A stretch of DNA of 64,000 nucleotides from Hyalangium ruber. Its GTDB lineage: Bacteria > Myxococcota > Myxococcia > Myxococcales > Myxococcaceae. This document shows, piece after piece, positions 23,493 to 36,289 of this stretch; positions within the stretch are counted from its first letter, which is position 1; every line of letters begins with the position of its first letter. A program made the translations under genes and the position numbers. The notes under the pieces were generated by a model. That model was not told where the DNA came from. It was given only the letters and a program-made list of their open reading frames with translations, and did no database searches. The stretch lies in contig NZ_JAXIVS010000017.1 of assembly GCF_034259325.1 (NCBI RefSeq), forward strand, positions 161,277-225,276, read 5' to 3'.

Positions 23493-25424
23493 ATGTCCGT
23501 CGAACCCCAGCGCGAAACCCATTCGTTCCAGGCCGAGATCAACCAGCTGCTCAACCTGGTCATCAACTCGCTCTACAGCCACAAGGAGATCTTCCTGCGT
23601 GAGCTGGTATCCAACGCGTCCGACGCGCTGGACAAGCTGCGCTTCCGCGCCATCACCGAGCCCGAGCTGCTCGGGGACACACCCGCACTCGAAGTCCGCC
23701 TCATCCCGGACGCGGAGAAGGGCACGCTCACCATCGAGGACACCGGCGTCGGCATGACGCATGACGAGCTGGTGAAGAACCTGGGCACCATCGCCCACTC
23801 CGGCTCGCGCGAGTTCCTCGAGTCGCTGGCCCAGCGCGGGCAGCAGGACGTCAACCTCATCGGCCAGTTCGGCGTGGGCTTCTACAGCGCCTACCTCGTC
23901 GCCGACCGGGTGGAGGTGGTGAGCCGCGCCGCTGGCAAGGACTCGGCCGCCTTCCGGTGGACCTCGGAGGCCAAGGGCACCTTCACCGTGGAGCCCGCCG
24001 AGCGCGCCTCGCGCGGCACCGCCATCACCCTGCACCTCAAGCCGGACCAGAAGGAGTTTCTGGACGAGTGGCGCCTGCGCTCGCTCATCACCCAGTACTC
24101 GGACTACGTCGGCCACCCCATCCTGCTCCAGGTGAAGAAGCCCTCGGAGGTCATCGACGCCAGCACCGGCGAGAAGGGCACCACCACCTCCTTCGAGACG
24201 GTCAACAAGGCCAGCGCGCTCTGGCAGCGCCCGAAGTCGGAGCTCACCGACGAGCAGTACCAGGAGTTCTACAAGCACCTCACCCACGACTTCGAGCCGC
24301 CGCTGGCGTGGACGCACTTCAAGACGGACGGCCACCAGCAGTTCACCGGCCTCATCTTCCTGCCCAAGAACAAGCCGTTCGACCTGGACGCCGCCGGCAA
24401 GCGGCGCGGGGTGCGGCTGTTCGTCAAGCGCGTCTTCATCATGGACGACTGCGAGGAGCTGCTGCCGCCCTGGCTGCGCTTCGTGCGCGGCGTGGTGGAC
24501 TCGGATGACCTGCCGCTCAACGTCTCGCGCGAGCTGCTGCAGGACTCGGCGGTGGTGCGCTCCATCCGCAAGCACGTGGTGAAGAAGACGCTCGACCTGA
24601 TGGAGAAGCTCTCCAAGGACAAGCCGGAGGACTACCTCACCCTGTGGAAGAGCTTCGGCGCCATCCTCAAGGAGGGGCTCACCTCCGAGACCGAGCACCG
24701 CGAGAAGCTGGGCGCGCTGGTGCGCTACGAGAGCAGCCGCGACGAGGGGCTCACCTCGCTGGCCGACTACGTGTCGCGGATGAAGGAGGGCCAGCAGGCC
24801 ATCTATTACGTCTTCGGTGAGTCGCGGAAGGCGCTGGAGGGCTCGCCCCACCTGGAGGCGCTGCGCAAGCGAGGCTACGAGGTGCTCTACCTCACCGACG
24901 CGGTGGACGAGTGGGCAGCCCAGGGCTTGCGCGAGTTCAGCGGCAAGCCGCTCGTGTCCGCGCTGCAGGCGGACCTGAAGCTCCAGGAGACGGACGAGGA
25001 GAAACGCGAGAAGGAGCAGCGCTCCGAGGGCCTCAAGGCGCTCACCGAGCGGATGAAGGAGGTGCTCAAGGACGCCATCCGCGAGGTGCGCGTGTCGGAT
25101 CGCCTCACCGACTCGCCGGTGTGCCTGGTGCTGCCCGAGGGCGGCTCACCCGCCTTCCTGGAGCGCCTGCTGCGCGAGCACGGGCGGAACATGCCTCGCG
25201 CCAAGCGCATCCTCGAGGTGAACCCCACCCACCCCGTCATCGAGCACCTGCGCAAGCTGACCGAGAAGGATGCGGGCTCGGCGCAGGTGGCCGAGTGGAT
25301 CGAGCTGCTCCACGACCAGGCACTGCTCACCGAGGGCAGCACGCTGGAGGACCCCAACCGCTTCGCGAAGCGGATGACGGGGCTGCTCACCCAGCTGGCC
25401 TCTGGCTCCAACGCCCCGGCCTGA
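23493..25424 (+). CDS. htpG: HtpG, bacterial Hsp90 chaperone
   Basis: 643 aa, standard for the family. The ATG is placed by GGAGGAG (23483-23489) and by the conserved start [20 protein letters not shown]. The N-terminal ATPase domain shows [24 protein letters not shown] and [14 protein letters not shown]. The middle domain shows [11 protein letters not shown] and [10 protein letters not shown], and the C-terminal dimerisation domain is present. HtpG remodels client proteins with ATP and cooperates with DnaK under stress. A GC-rich hairpin follows the stop and separates it from the convergent kinase genes. It is probably monocistronic; no CIRCE element was seen upstream. Confidence 0.97.
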
Positions 25425-25435
25425 CGGCCCGGGGC
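25413..25435. terminator. Hairpin between converging htpG and kinase genes
   Basis: GCCCCGG (25413-25419) pairs with CCGGGGC (25429-25435) around a 9-nt loop that contains the htpG stop codon. The gene on the other strand ends at 25440, so it may act for both. There is no T-tract. Confidence 0.45.
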
Positions 25436-25439
25436 TGAC

Positions 25440-27173
<1,734 letters not shown>

Positions 27174-27190
27174 GCGCCGCGCGCCCCTGC

Positions 27191-29122
<1,932 letters not shown>

Positions 29123-29141
29123 GGCTGGATGGGGCCGGATG

Positions 29142-29774
29142 CTAACCGAAGGCTCTGGCCATGAGCGGAATCATCGACAGCGTCCACAGGGCGTGGCTCA
29201 CGCACGCGCTCACAAGGTTGCGGCGCCACTCGGTGAGCAGCCCCCACACCAGGAACGTGGGCAGCACCACCAGCGCCAGCTCCCACTCTCCAACCCCGAG
29301 GTAGGACAGGCTGAGCAGCGCCGTGGACAGGGCCGCGCTCCCCGCCCGCCCCACCCTCGGCCGGAGCGCCCCATGCACGGCGCCATGCCAGAACAGCTCC
29401 TCGGCCGGCACGATGATCAGCCCGATCCCCACCATGGAGCCGACTTGCACCTCGGCTGCTCGCGCGGCCAGGGTCTTCGCGGGCGCGCAGAGGGCCAGCT
29501 CCGAACCCACGCACACGCTCCACGTCAGCCCGGCGGAGATCGCCACCATCCCCACCCCGACCCCCACTCCCAGCAGCACCTCCCGGAGGGTGGGCCGCAC
29601 CCGGAGTCGCTCCCCGGGCCCCAGCGCTTTCCAGGCGAGCGCCAGCCAGCCCGCGCAGAACACCTTCTGCAGGGCCCAGGAGCCGGAGGGGTTCAGGTGG
29701 ACGAGCACCGCCCAGACCGCCGCGGCGAGACTGGCCGCCAGCAGCCAGGGCAGGTGCGTGGGACGCTCACTCAC
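29142..29774 (-). CDS. CPBP-family (Abi-like) intramembrane metalloprotease
   Basis: 210 aa from a GTG at 29774, chosen because GGAGAAGG sits just before it; a GTG at 29795 is the longer alternative. At least six hydrophobic segments are present. The CPBP signature is seen as VPAEELFWHGAVHGAL, with a His where the usual EExxxR has Arg, and a second motif SACVSHALW that supplies the later His. Family members include CAAX prenyl proteases and bacteriocin-immunity proteins. With Arg replaced, activity is less sure. It lies 19 nt upstream of the kinase pair on the same strand and could be in their operon. Confidence 0.75.
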   Translation of the reverse strand: MSERPTHLPWLLAASLAAAVWAVLVHLNPSGSWALQKVFCAGWLALAWKALGPGERLRVRPTLREVLLGVGVGVGMVAISAGLTWSVCVGSELALCAPAKTLAARAAEVQVGSMVGIGLIIVPAEELFWHGAVHGALRPRVGRAGSAALSTALLSLSYLGVGEWELALVVLPTFLVWGLLTEWRRNLVSACVSHALWTLSMIPLMARAFG

Positions 29775-29998
29775 ACCTTCTCCACCTCTCGTCACGGGAA
29801 TTTCCGGACCTCCCGTGCTCTATACATCGACAGGAGAACCGTTCAACGTGACTTGATTTATCGGACGAGCACAAGAGACACTGTTGGAAGAACCGTAGGT
29901 GACTCAACAGGTGGGGAGACTTCCCGCCTATGTCCCCCGCGGTTTGCTTGTGCCATCACCGTCGGAAAGCCCGGCGGACTTCGGAGACAGGTGCCCCC

Positions 29999-31024
29999 AT
30001 GCTGATCGTAATGCGACCGGATGCAACGCCTCAGGACATTGAACGGGTCAACGAGGAGATCCGCCGCCGAGGCTGGGCGCCGCACGCGATCCCCGGAGGC
30101 ACACGCACGGCCATCGGCATCACCGGCAACAAGGGCGCCGTCGAGCCCGAGCCCTTCCGGGTGCTGCCCGGCGTCGCGGACGCGATCACCATCTCCCAGC
30201 CCTTCAAGCTCGTCAGCCGCGAGGTGAAGCCCGAAGACAGCACGATGCAGGTGGGCAACCTCACGGTGGGCGGAAAGACGATCCACGTCATCGCCGGCCC
30301 GTGCTCGGTGGAGACGCGCGAGCAGATCGTCGGCACCGCGCAGGCGGTGAAGAAGGCGGGCGCCACCATGCTGCGAGGCGGCGCGTTCAAGCCCCGCACC
30401 AGCCCCTATGAGTTCCAGGGCCTGAAGAACGACGGCCTGTCGCTGCTGGCCGAGGCGCGCAAGGAGACGGGCCTGCTCGTCACCACCGAGGTGAAGGACA
30501 CCGCGACGCTGGCCCAGGTGGCCGAGACGGCGGACATCCTCCAGATCGGCGCGCGCAACATGCAGAACTTCTCGCTGCTGGAGGCGGTGGGCGACACGCG
30601 CAAGCCGGTGCTCCTCAAGCGCGGCATGAGCGCCACCATCAAGGAGATGCTGATGGCGGCCGAGTACATCGTCGCCAAGGGCAACACCCGCGTCATCCTC
30701 TGCGAGCGCGGCATCCGCACCTTCGAGACGATGACGCGCAACACGCTCGACCTGAACGCGGTGCCGATGCTCAAGTCCCTGAGCCACCTGCCGGTGTTCG
30801 TGGACCCGTCGCACGGCATCGGCGTACGCAAGGCGGTGCCGGCGATGATGCGCGCGGCCATCGCGGTGGGCGCCGACGGCATCATCGTCGAGGTGCATCC
30901 GGATCCGCCGCGGGCGCTCTCCGACGGGCACCAGTCGCTGGACTTCACGGAGTTCGAGAAGGCGATGGACGAGGTGCGCGCCATCGCCGGAGCGCTCGGC
31001 CGCGACGTGGCCAAGCTGGGGTAG
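29999..31024 (+). CDS. aroF: 3-deoxy-7-phosphoheptulonate (DAHP) synthase, class I-beta
   Basis: 341 aa. The ATG is preceded by GGAG and AGG. The N-terminal ferredoxin-like regulatory domain (about 1-70: [20 protein letters not shown]) is the allosteric part in the Thermotoga-type enzymes. The catalytic barrel shows [47 protein letters not shown] and DPSHGIG. It joins PEP and erythrose-4-phosphate, the first step to chorismate. It leads the trpDCFBA operon with only 6 nt before trpD, so the entry step to aromatic synthesis is co-expressed with the tryptophan branch. The 200-nt leader has no obvious Trp-codon leader peptide. Confidence 0.95.
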   Translation: MLIVMRPDATPQDIERVNEEIRRRGWAPHAIPGGTRTAIGITGNKGAVEPEPFRVLPGVADAITISQPFKLVSREVKPEDSTMQVGNLTVGGKTIHVIAGPCSVETREQIVGTAQAVKKAGATMLRGGAFKPRTSPYEFQGLKNDGLSLLAEARKETGLLVTTEVKDTATLAQVAETADILQIGARNMQNFSLLEAVGDTRKPVLLKRGMSATIKEMLMAAEYIVAKGNTRVILCERGIRTFETMTRNTLDLNAVPMLKSLSHLPVFVDPSHGIGVRKAVPAMMRAAIAVGADGIIVEVHPDPPRALSDGHQSLDFTEFEKAMDEVRAIAGALGRDVAKLG

Positions 31025-31030
31025 AGGCCA

Positions 31031-32047
31031 ATGACGCTCAAGGAGGCGCTGGGCAAGGTGTTGAGCCGGCGCGACCTCACCCGCGAGGAGATGGCCGCCG
31101 TCATGGGGCTGATGCTCGCGGGCGAGGCGACGGCGGCCCAGGTGGGCGCGCTGGCGGCCGCGCTGCGGATGAAGGGCGAGACGGAGGACGAAATCCTTGG
31201 GGCGGCGGAGGCCATGCGCACCCGCGCGGCGAAGCTGTCTCCGAGGGCGGAGGTGGTGCTGGACACGTGCGGCACCGGCGGCGACGGGGCGCATACCTTC
31301 AACATCTCCACGGCGGTGGCCTTCGTGGCCGCGGGGGCTGGGGCGACGGTGGCCAAGCACGGCAACCGGGCCGTCTCCAGCCGCTGCGGCAGCGCGGACG
31401 TGCTGGCGGCGCTGGGCTTGCCCATGGAGCGGGCACACGAGGCGGTGTCCCGGGACATCGACGAGCACGGGGTGGGCTTCCTGTTCGCACCGTCGCACCA
31501 CAGCGCGCTCAAGCACGTGGCGCAGGCGCGGCGGGAGATGGGCTTCCACAGCTTCTTCAACCTGCTGGGGCCGCTGACGAACCCGGCGGGGGCGCGCTAC
31601 CAGTTGCTGGGCACGTTCGCTGGCGAGCGGCTGGAGCAGACGGCGCGGGTGCTGGGGCGGCTGGGCAGCCGGCGCGCGTGGGTGGTGCATGGGCAGGACG
31701 GGCTGGACGAGGTGACGCCCTGCGGCCCCACGGACGTGGCGGAGCTGCGCGAGGACGGCACGGTGCGCATGTTCACCGTGGTGCCGGAGGACGCGGGCCT
31801 GGAGCGGGTGCCTCGCGAAGCCATCGCGGGCGGAGACGCGGAGCAGAACGCGGGGATTCTGCGGGCGCTGCTCTCGGGTGAGCGCTCGGGGGTACGCACG
31901 GCGGTGGTGCTCAACGCGGCGGCGGCGCTGGTGGTGGTTGGCCAGGCGGTGGACCTGCGCGAGGGTGTGGAGCGAGCCGAGGCGGCCATCGACTCCGGGG
32001 CGGCGGCGCGCAAGCTGGCGGCGCTCATCCAGGGATCCGTGGCGTGA
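31031..32047 (+). CDS. trpD: Anthranilate phosphoribosyltransferase
   Basis: 338 aa. It transfers phosphoribosyl from PRPP to anthranilate, step 2 of the tryptophan branch. Motifs visible: the PRPP-binding glycine loop DTCGTGGDG (about 79-87), KHGNRAVSSRCGSAD (about 107-121), FLFAPSHHSALKHVAQARREMG and FNLLGPLTNPAG. It stands alone, not fused to trpG, which lies on the other strand here. It is separated from trpC by 92 nt containing two hairpins, the only sizeable gap in this operon. Confidence 0.96.
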   Translation: MTLKEALGKVLSRRDLTREEMAAVMGLMLAGEATAAQVGALAAALRMKGETEDEILGAAEAMRTRAAKLSPRAEVVLDTCGTGGDGAHTFNISTAVAFVAAGAGATVAKHGNRAVSSRCGSADVLAALGLPMERAHEAVSRDIDEHGVGFLFAPSHHSALKHVAQARREMGFHSFFNLLGPLTNPAGARYQLLGTFAGERLEQTARVLGRLGSRRAWVVHGQDGLDEVTPCGPTDVAELREDGTVRMFTVVPEDAGLERVPREAIAGGDAEQNAGILRALLSGERSGVRTAVVLNAAAALVVVGQAVDLREGVERAEAAIDSGAAARKLAALIQGSVA

Positions 32048-32060
32048 GCCGTGAAAAGTC

Positions 32061-32108
32061 CCCTCTCCTCCGGGCAGAGGGCTAGGGTGCGGGGGAAGCC
32101 CCGCATCC
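32061..32108 (+). promoter_or_regulatory. Two hairpins in the trpD-trpC gap
   Basis: Hairpin 1: CCCTCT (32061-32066) with AGAGGG (32076-32081). Hairpin 2: ten base pairs between GGGTGCGGGG (32085-32094) and CCCCGCATCC (32099-32108), with one G-T pair and a GAAG tetraloop. No T-tract follows. They could reduce read-through, protect mRNA ends or mark an internal processing site. A separate promoter for trpC is not evident. Confidence 0.4.
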
Positions 32109-32139
32109 CCCTGGGGCTCCGGCCCTTGGAGAACCCGGC

Positions 32140-32919
32140 ATGAACCTCCTCGCGGACATCTTCGCGCGCAAGCGCCGGGAGCTCGCCGCGCGCCCGCCCC
32201 AGGGCTCGCGGATCCGTCCTCCGACGCGGGACTTCACCGCGGCCCTGCTCCAACGGCACCCGGGCCGGGCGGTGAACGTCATCGCCGAGGTGAAGCGCAA
32301 GAGCCCCTCGGGCGGCCCGTTCCCGCACCAGGACCTCGTCCAGGTGGCGCGGGGCTACGAGGCCGGGGGCGCGAGCGCCATCAGCGTGCTCACGGACGAC
32401 GTGGACTTCGGCGGCAGCCTGGCGGACCTGGAGCAGGTGCGGGCGGCGGTGTCGCTGCCGGTGCTGCGCAAGGACTTCCTCGTCGCCCCGCGAGAGGTGG
32501 AGGAGAGCGCGGCGATCGGCGCGGACGCGGTGCTGCTCATCGCGGATGCGCTCGAGGACGGGCTGATGCGGGAGATGGTTGCCACCGCGAAGGCGTGCGG
32601 AGTGGCCGCGCTGGTGGAGGCGCACACGGAGGCGCACGCCGAACGCGCGCTGGCGGCGGGCGCGGAGCTGGTGGGCATCAACAATCGAGATCTCGCCACG
32701 CTGCGCACGGACATCGCCACGGCGCTGCGAGTCATGCCGAAGCTGCGTGAGCGGGCGCGGGTGCTGGTGTCCGAGAGCGGGCTGAAGACGGCGGCGGACT
32801 TCGCGGCGGCGCGGGCGGCGGGCGCGGACGCGGTGCTGGTGGGCGAGTCGCTGCTGCGGGACGCGGAGCCCGGCCGGGCGCTGGCGAGGCTGTTGGGCGT
32901 GGGAGGCACGGGGGCGTGA
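32140..32919 (+). CDS. trpC: Indole-3-glycerol-phosphate synthase
   Basis: 259 aa. It converts CdRP to indole-3-glycerol phosphate (tryptophan branch step 4). TIM barrel with IAEVKRKSPSGG (catalytic Lys), AISVLTDDVDFGG, LPVLRKDFLV (catalytic Lys), VLLIADAL, EAHTEAHAERA, VGINNRDLATL, VSESGL and DAVLVGESLL. The normal length shows it is a single-function protein, not the trpC-trpF fusion of enterobacteria; trpF follows and overlaps its stop (GTGA). Confidence 0.97.
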   Translation: MNLLADIFARKRRELAARPPQGSRIRPPTRDFTAALLQRHPGRAVNVIAEVKRKSPSGGPFPHQDLVQVARGYEAGGASAISVLTDDVDFGGSLADLEQVRAAVSLPVLRKDFLVAPREVEESAAIGADAVLLIADALEDGLMREMVATAKACGVAALVEAHTEAHAERALAAGAELVGINNRDLATLRTDIATALRVMPKLRERARVLVSESGLKTAADFAAARAAGADAVLVGESLLRDAEPGRALARLLGVGGTGA

Positions 32920-33563
32920 GCGTCCGGGTGAAGATCTGCGGGCTGACGCGGCTGGAGGATGCGCGGGAGGCCTGGGCCGCGGGAGCCGACGCGCTGGGGC
33001 TGAACTTCTACCCGCGCTCGCCACGCTACGTGGAGCCCGCCACGGCGGCGGCCCTGGCGCGCACCCGTCCCGGGCTGGGCGCGGTGGTGGGTGTGTTCGT
33101 CAACGAGGCTCCGGACGTCATCCGCGCGAGGGTGCGCGAGTGCGGCCTCACGGTGGTGCAGCTGCACGGGGATGAGCCGCCCGAGGCCTGCGCTGGCTTC
33201 GGCGTGCCCGTCATCAAGGCGCTGCGGGTCCGTGGGCCGGAGGACGTGGCGAAGGCCCGCACCTATATCGGTGCGGGGGATGTGACGACGCTGCTCCTGG
33301 ACGGCGCGGCACCCGGGTACGGCGGCGGTGGCGTCACCTTCGACTGGTCGCTGGTGGCCCAGCTCACGGACGCGGGCGTGCCGGTGCTGGTGGCGGGCGG
33401 GCTGAACCCGTCCAACGTGGCGGAGGCGGTCCGCGCCACGCGGCCGTACGGCGTGGACGTGGCGAGTGGGGTGGAGGCGAGCCCGGGAATCAAGGACGCG
33501 AAGGCGGTGCGGGACTTCATCCGCGCCGCCAAGGCAGTGAACTTCGGGGAGCAACAGACATGA
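32916..33563 (+). CDS. trpF: Phosphoribosylanthranilate isomerase
   Basis: 215 aa. It isomerises PRA to CdRP (step 3). GTG start overlapping the trpC stop. TIM barrel motifs: [12 protein letters not shown] with the catalytic Cys (residue 8), [38 protein letters not shown] with the catalytic Asp, [10 protein letters not shown] and [14 protein letters not shown]. Step order in the operon (D, C, F, B, A) with overlapping starts suggests balanced synthesis. Confidence 0.97.
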   Translation: MSVRVKICGLTRLEDAREAWAAGADALGLNFYPRSPRYVEPATAAALARTRPGLGAVVGVFVNEAPDVIRARVRECGLTVVQLHGDEPPEACAGFGVPVIKALRVRGPEDVAKARTYIGAGDVTTLLLDGAAPGYGGGGVTFDWSLVAQLTDAGVPVLVAGGLNPSNVAEAVRATRPYGVDVASGVEASPGIKDAKAVRDFIRAAKAVNFGEQQT

Positions 33564-34771
33564 GCACGGAGACTTCCACGGGCCGTTTCGGACGCTTCGG
33601 CGGCCGCTATGTGCCGGAGACGCTCGTCCCGGCGCTGCTGGAGCTGGAGGCGGCCTACGCGGCGGCACGCGCGGATGCTTCCTTCGGCGAGCAGGTGGCG
33701 CGGGTGCTGAAGGAGTTCGTCGGGCGCGAGACGCCGCTGACGCCGGCACACCGACTGACCGCGGCCTGGGGCGGCGCCCACGTGTGGCTCAAGCGCGAGG
33801 ACCTGGCGCACACGGGCGCGCACAAGATCAACAACACCATCGGCCAGGTGCTGCTGGCGCTGCGGATGGGCAAGAAGCGCATCATCGCGGAGACAGGCGC
33901 GGGGCAGCACGGCGTGGCCACGGCCACCGCGTGCGCGCTCTTCGGGCTGCCGTGCGAGGTGTACATGGGCGCGCTGGACGTGGAGCGCCAGTCGCTCAAC
34001 GTCTTCCGCATGCGCGCGCTGGGCGCCACGGTGCGGCCGGTGGAGTCGGGCTCGAAGACGCTGAAGGACGCGATGAACGAGGCCATCCGCATCTGGGTGG
34101 CACAGGTGGAGGACACCCACTACGTCATCGGCAGCGCGGCGGGTCCGCACCCCTACCCCACCATCGTCCGGGACTTCCAATCCATCATCGGCCACGAGGT
34201 GCGCGCGCAGACGAAGGCGGCCTTCGGGCGGCTGCCGGACGCCATCACCGCGTGCATCGGCGGCGGCTCGAACGCCATCGGCATCTTCCACCCGTTCCTT
34301 GGGGACAAAGAGGTGCGGCTGGTGGGCGTGGAGGCCGGAGGCCACGGGCTGAACACGGGGCAGCACGGCGCCTCGCTGACGCTGGGCACGGAGGGCGTGC
34401 TCCACGGCACGCGCTCGCTGGTGCTCCAGGACGCGAACGGGCAGATCCAGGAGGCGCACTCCATCTCCGCCGGTCTGGACTACCCGGGCGTGGGCCCGGA
34501 GCTGGCACACATGGCCAAGGAGGGCCGGATGGAGGTGCGCACCGCCACGGACGACGAGGCGCTGCGGGCCTTCTACGAGGTGGCGCGCACGGAGGGCATC
34601 CTGCCGGCGCTGGAGACGTCCCACGCGTTCGCGCGCGCGGCGGAGCTGGCGCGTGAGCTGGGCAAGGGCAAGCACCTGGTCATCAACTGCTCGGGTCGCG
34701 GCGACAAGGACGTGGCGACCATCGCATCGAAGGGCATTCCGGCGGCCACGGGCCACGAGGGGAAGCCATGA
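33560..34771 (+). CDS. trpB: Tryptophan synthase beta chain
   Basis: 403 aa. It condenses indole with serine using PLP. ATG overlaps the trpF stop (ATGA). Motifs: [12 protein letters not shown] at the start, [15 protein letters not shown] with the PLP Lys, [18 protein letters not shown] (phosphate-binding loop) and NCSGRGDKD at the end. This is the common TrpB1 type, which works as an alpha2beta2 complex with TrpA, encoded directly downstream. No oddity seen. Confidence 0.98.
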   Translation: MSTETSTGRFGRFGGRYVPETLVPALLELEAAYAAARADASFGEQVARVLKEFVGRETPLTPAHRLTAAWGGAHVWLKREDLAHTGAHKINNTIGQVLLALRMGKKRIIAETGAGQHGVATATACALFGLPCEVYMGALDVERQSLNVFRMRALGATVRPVESGSKTLKDAMNEAIRIWVAQVEDTHYVIGSAAGPHPYPTIVRDFQSIIGHEVRAQTKAAFGRLPDAITACIGGGSNAIGIFHPFLGDKEVRLVGVEAGGHGLNTGQHGASLTLGTEGVLHGTRSLVLQDANGQIQEAHSISAGLDYPGVGPELAHMAKEGRMEVRTATDDEALRAFYEVARTEGILPALETSHAFARAAELARELGKGKHLVINCSGRGDKDVATIASKGIPAATGHEGKP

Positions 34772-35559
34772 GCGGAGAGATTGCAGCGGCCTTCGCGCGG
34801 GCGAAGGCGCGGGGTGAGGGCGCGCTGGTGGCGTACGCCATGGCGGGAGACCCCGACCTGGCGCGCTCGGTGGATGTGTTCGCGGCGATGGTGGAAGGTG
34901 GGGCGGACGTGCTGGAGATCGGCGTGGCGTTCAGCGATCCCATCGCGGACGGCCCGGTCATCCAGGGGGCCTCGGAGCGGGCGCTGAAGGCCGGGGCCAC
35001 GCTCCAGCGCGTGCTGGACGAGGTGGTGCCGGCGGTGCGCAAGCGCTGCCCGGAGACGCCGCTGGTGGTCATGACCTACGTCAACATCATCATGGCGATG
35101 GGCGTGGAGCGCTACGCGAAGCTGGCGCGGGAGCGGGGCGTGTCCGGCACCATCCTCCCGGACCTGCCGCCCGAGGAGAGCGGAGACCTGCGCAGCGCGT
35201 TCGACGCGGTGGGGATGGCGCTCATCCCGCTGTGCGCGCCCACCACGCCGCCGGCGCGAGCCGAGGCCATCGCGAAGGAGGGGCGCGGCTTCGTGTACTG
35301 CGTGTCCGTGGCGGGAGTGACGGGCATGCGCGCCGATCTGCCGAAGGACCTGTCCTCGCGGCTGGAGCTGGTGCGGCGCAGCTCTCCGGTGCCGGTGGTG
35401 GCTGGCTTCGGCATCTCCACGGCGGAGCAGGCGCGCGTGCTGGCGGCCCACTCGGACGGTGTGGTGGTGGGCAGCGCCCTGGTGCGCGCGGCCCACACTG
35501 ATGGCCCTGCCGCGGCGAAGAAGCTCTGCGCTGAAATCAAGCAGGGCCTGAAGCGCTGA
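34768..35559 (+). CDS. trpA: Tryptophan synthase alpha chain
   Basis: 263 aa. It cleaves indole-3-glycerol phosphate and channels indole to TrpB. ATG overlaps the trpB stop. Motifs: [30 protein letters not shown] with the catalytic Asp (the catalytic Glu of the usual ELGVPFSDP is in LEIG), [32 protein letters not shown] and VVAGFGIST. Last gene of the forward trp operon. It is followed by a remnant metallo-beta-lactamase gene on the other strand. Confidence 0.97.
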   Translation: MSGEIAAAFARAKARGEGALVAYAMAGDPDLARSVDVFAAMVEGGADVLEIGVAFSDPIADGPVIQGASERALKAGATLQRVLDEVVPAVRKRCPETPLVVMTYVNIIMAMGVERYAKLARERGVSGTILPDLPPEESGDLRSAFDAVGMALIPLCAPTTPPARAEAIAKEGRGFVYCVSVAGVTGMRADLPKDLSSRLELVRRSSPVPVVAGFGISTAEQARVLAAHSDGVVVGSALVRAAHTDGPAAAKKLCAEIKQGLKR

Positions 35560-35566
35560 GGTCCCC

Positions 35567-35725
35567 TCAGCGCGGAGTGGCTGCGCCGCGAAGCAACGCC
35601 TGGGTGTGGCTCAGGAGCTCGAGCCCACCCGGAGCGCCGTGGCCCGGAACCACGATGCGCGCGGTGGGGAACCGCTCACGCGTCTGGTCGAGGCTCGCTA
35701 GCCACGCGCTCAGGTCAGCATCCGC
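35567..35725 (-). pseudogene. 3' remnant of a metallo-beta-lactamase (subclass B) gene
   Basis: Reading the minus strand from 35725 to the TGA at 35567-35569 gives 52 residues ending in a normal stop. They include DADLSAWLASLDQTRERF, IVVPGHGAPGG and LELLSHTQALLR. This is the C-terminal end of class B metallo-beta-lactamases, with the late zinc-ligand His in PGHG and the closing HT..LL helix. The rest of the gene is absent: trpG occupies the upstream sequence and its TGA immediately precedes the fragment, by chance in the same frame. No start codon or RBS is left. It is a truncated remnant of a deletion or rearrangement. TrpG read-through into it is unlikely. Confidence 0.75.
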
Positions 35726-36289
35726 TCAGTAGCGGCCCTCGAGGAAATTCTTCACCAGCGTGGGGCCCTCGGGCGTGAGCACGCTCTCCGGGTGGAACTG
35801 CACGCCCACCACCGGGCGCTCCCGGTGCTTCAGCCCCATGATGAGACCGTCCGGCGTCCACGCCGTGGCCTCCAGCTCCGCAGGCAGCGTCGAAGCCTCC
35901 ACCACCAGCGAGTGGTAGCGCCCGGCCTGGAAGCCCTGGGACATGCCCGTGAAGAGGCCCGTCCCGCCGTGCTTCACCGGAGACGTCTTGCCGTGAATCG
36001 GCGCGGGCGCCCGGATCACCTTGCCGCCGAACACGGCGCCCATGGACTGGTGGCCCAGGCACACGCCGAACACCGGCACGCGCGCCTCCCGAATGGCCGC
36101 CATGCTCACCCCCGCCTCATACGGCGTACACGGGCCCGGAGACACCACCACGTGCGAGGCCCCCGAGCCCAGCACGCCCGCCACGTCGATCTCGTCGTTG
36201 CGCGCCACCTTCACCTCGGCGCCCAGCGTGTACAGGAGCTGCACGAGGTTGAACGTGAACGAGTCGTAGTTGTCGATGACGAGGATCAT
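35726..36289 (-). CDS. trpG: Anthranilate synthase component II (glutamine amidotransferase)
   Basis: 187 aa. It supplies ammonia from glutamine to TrpE. Class I amidotransferase: ILVIDNYDSFTFNLVQ start, oxyanion region VVSPGPCTPYEAG, nucleophile Cys in VFGVCLGHQSMG, and the His/Glu pair in GVQFHPESVLTPEG. The ATG overlaps the trpE stop (ATGA), so the two subunits are coupled. The gene pair runs against trpDCFBA. It may also serve p-aminobenzoate synthase, since no separate pabA is seen in the window. Confidence 0.96.
   Translation of the reverse strand: MILVIDNYDSFTFNLVQLLYTLGAEVKVARNDEIDVAGVLGSGASHVVVSPGPCTPYEAGVSMAAIREARVPVFGVCLGHQSMGAVFGGKVIRAPAPIHGKTSPVKHGGTGLFTGMSQGFQAGRYHSLVVEASTLPAELEATAWTPDGLIMGLKHRERPVVGVQFHPESVLTPEGPTLVKNFLEGRY

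Noticed and set aside
29796..29998. Regulatory RNA or leader peptide before the DAHP synthase gene
   Set aside because: The region is somewhat AT-richer and surely holds a promoter, but no convincing boxes, leader peptide or stable structure could be assigned.
35567..36289. TrpG extended by stop-codon read-through into the lactamase tail
   Set aside because: TrpG already has its normal length and ending; the tail belongs to a different fold and the shared frame is probably chance.
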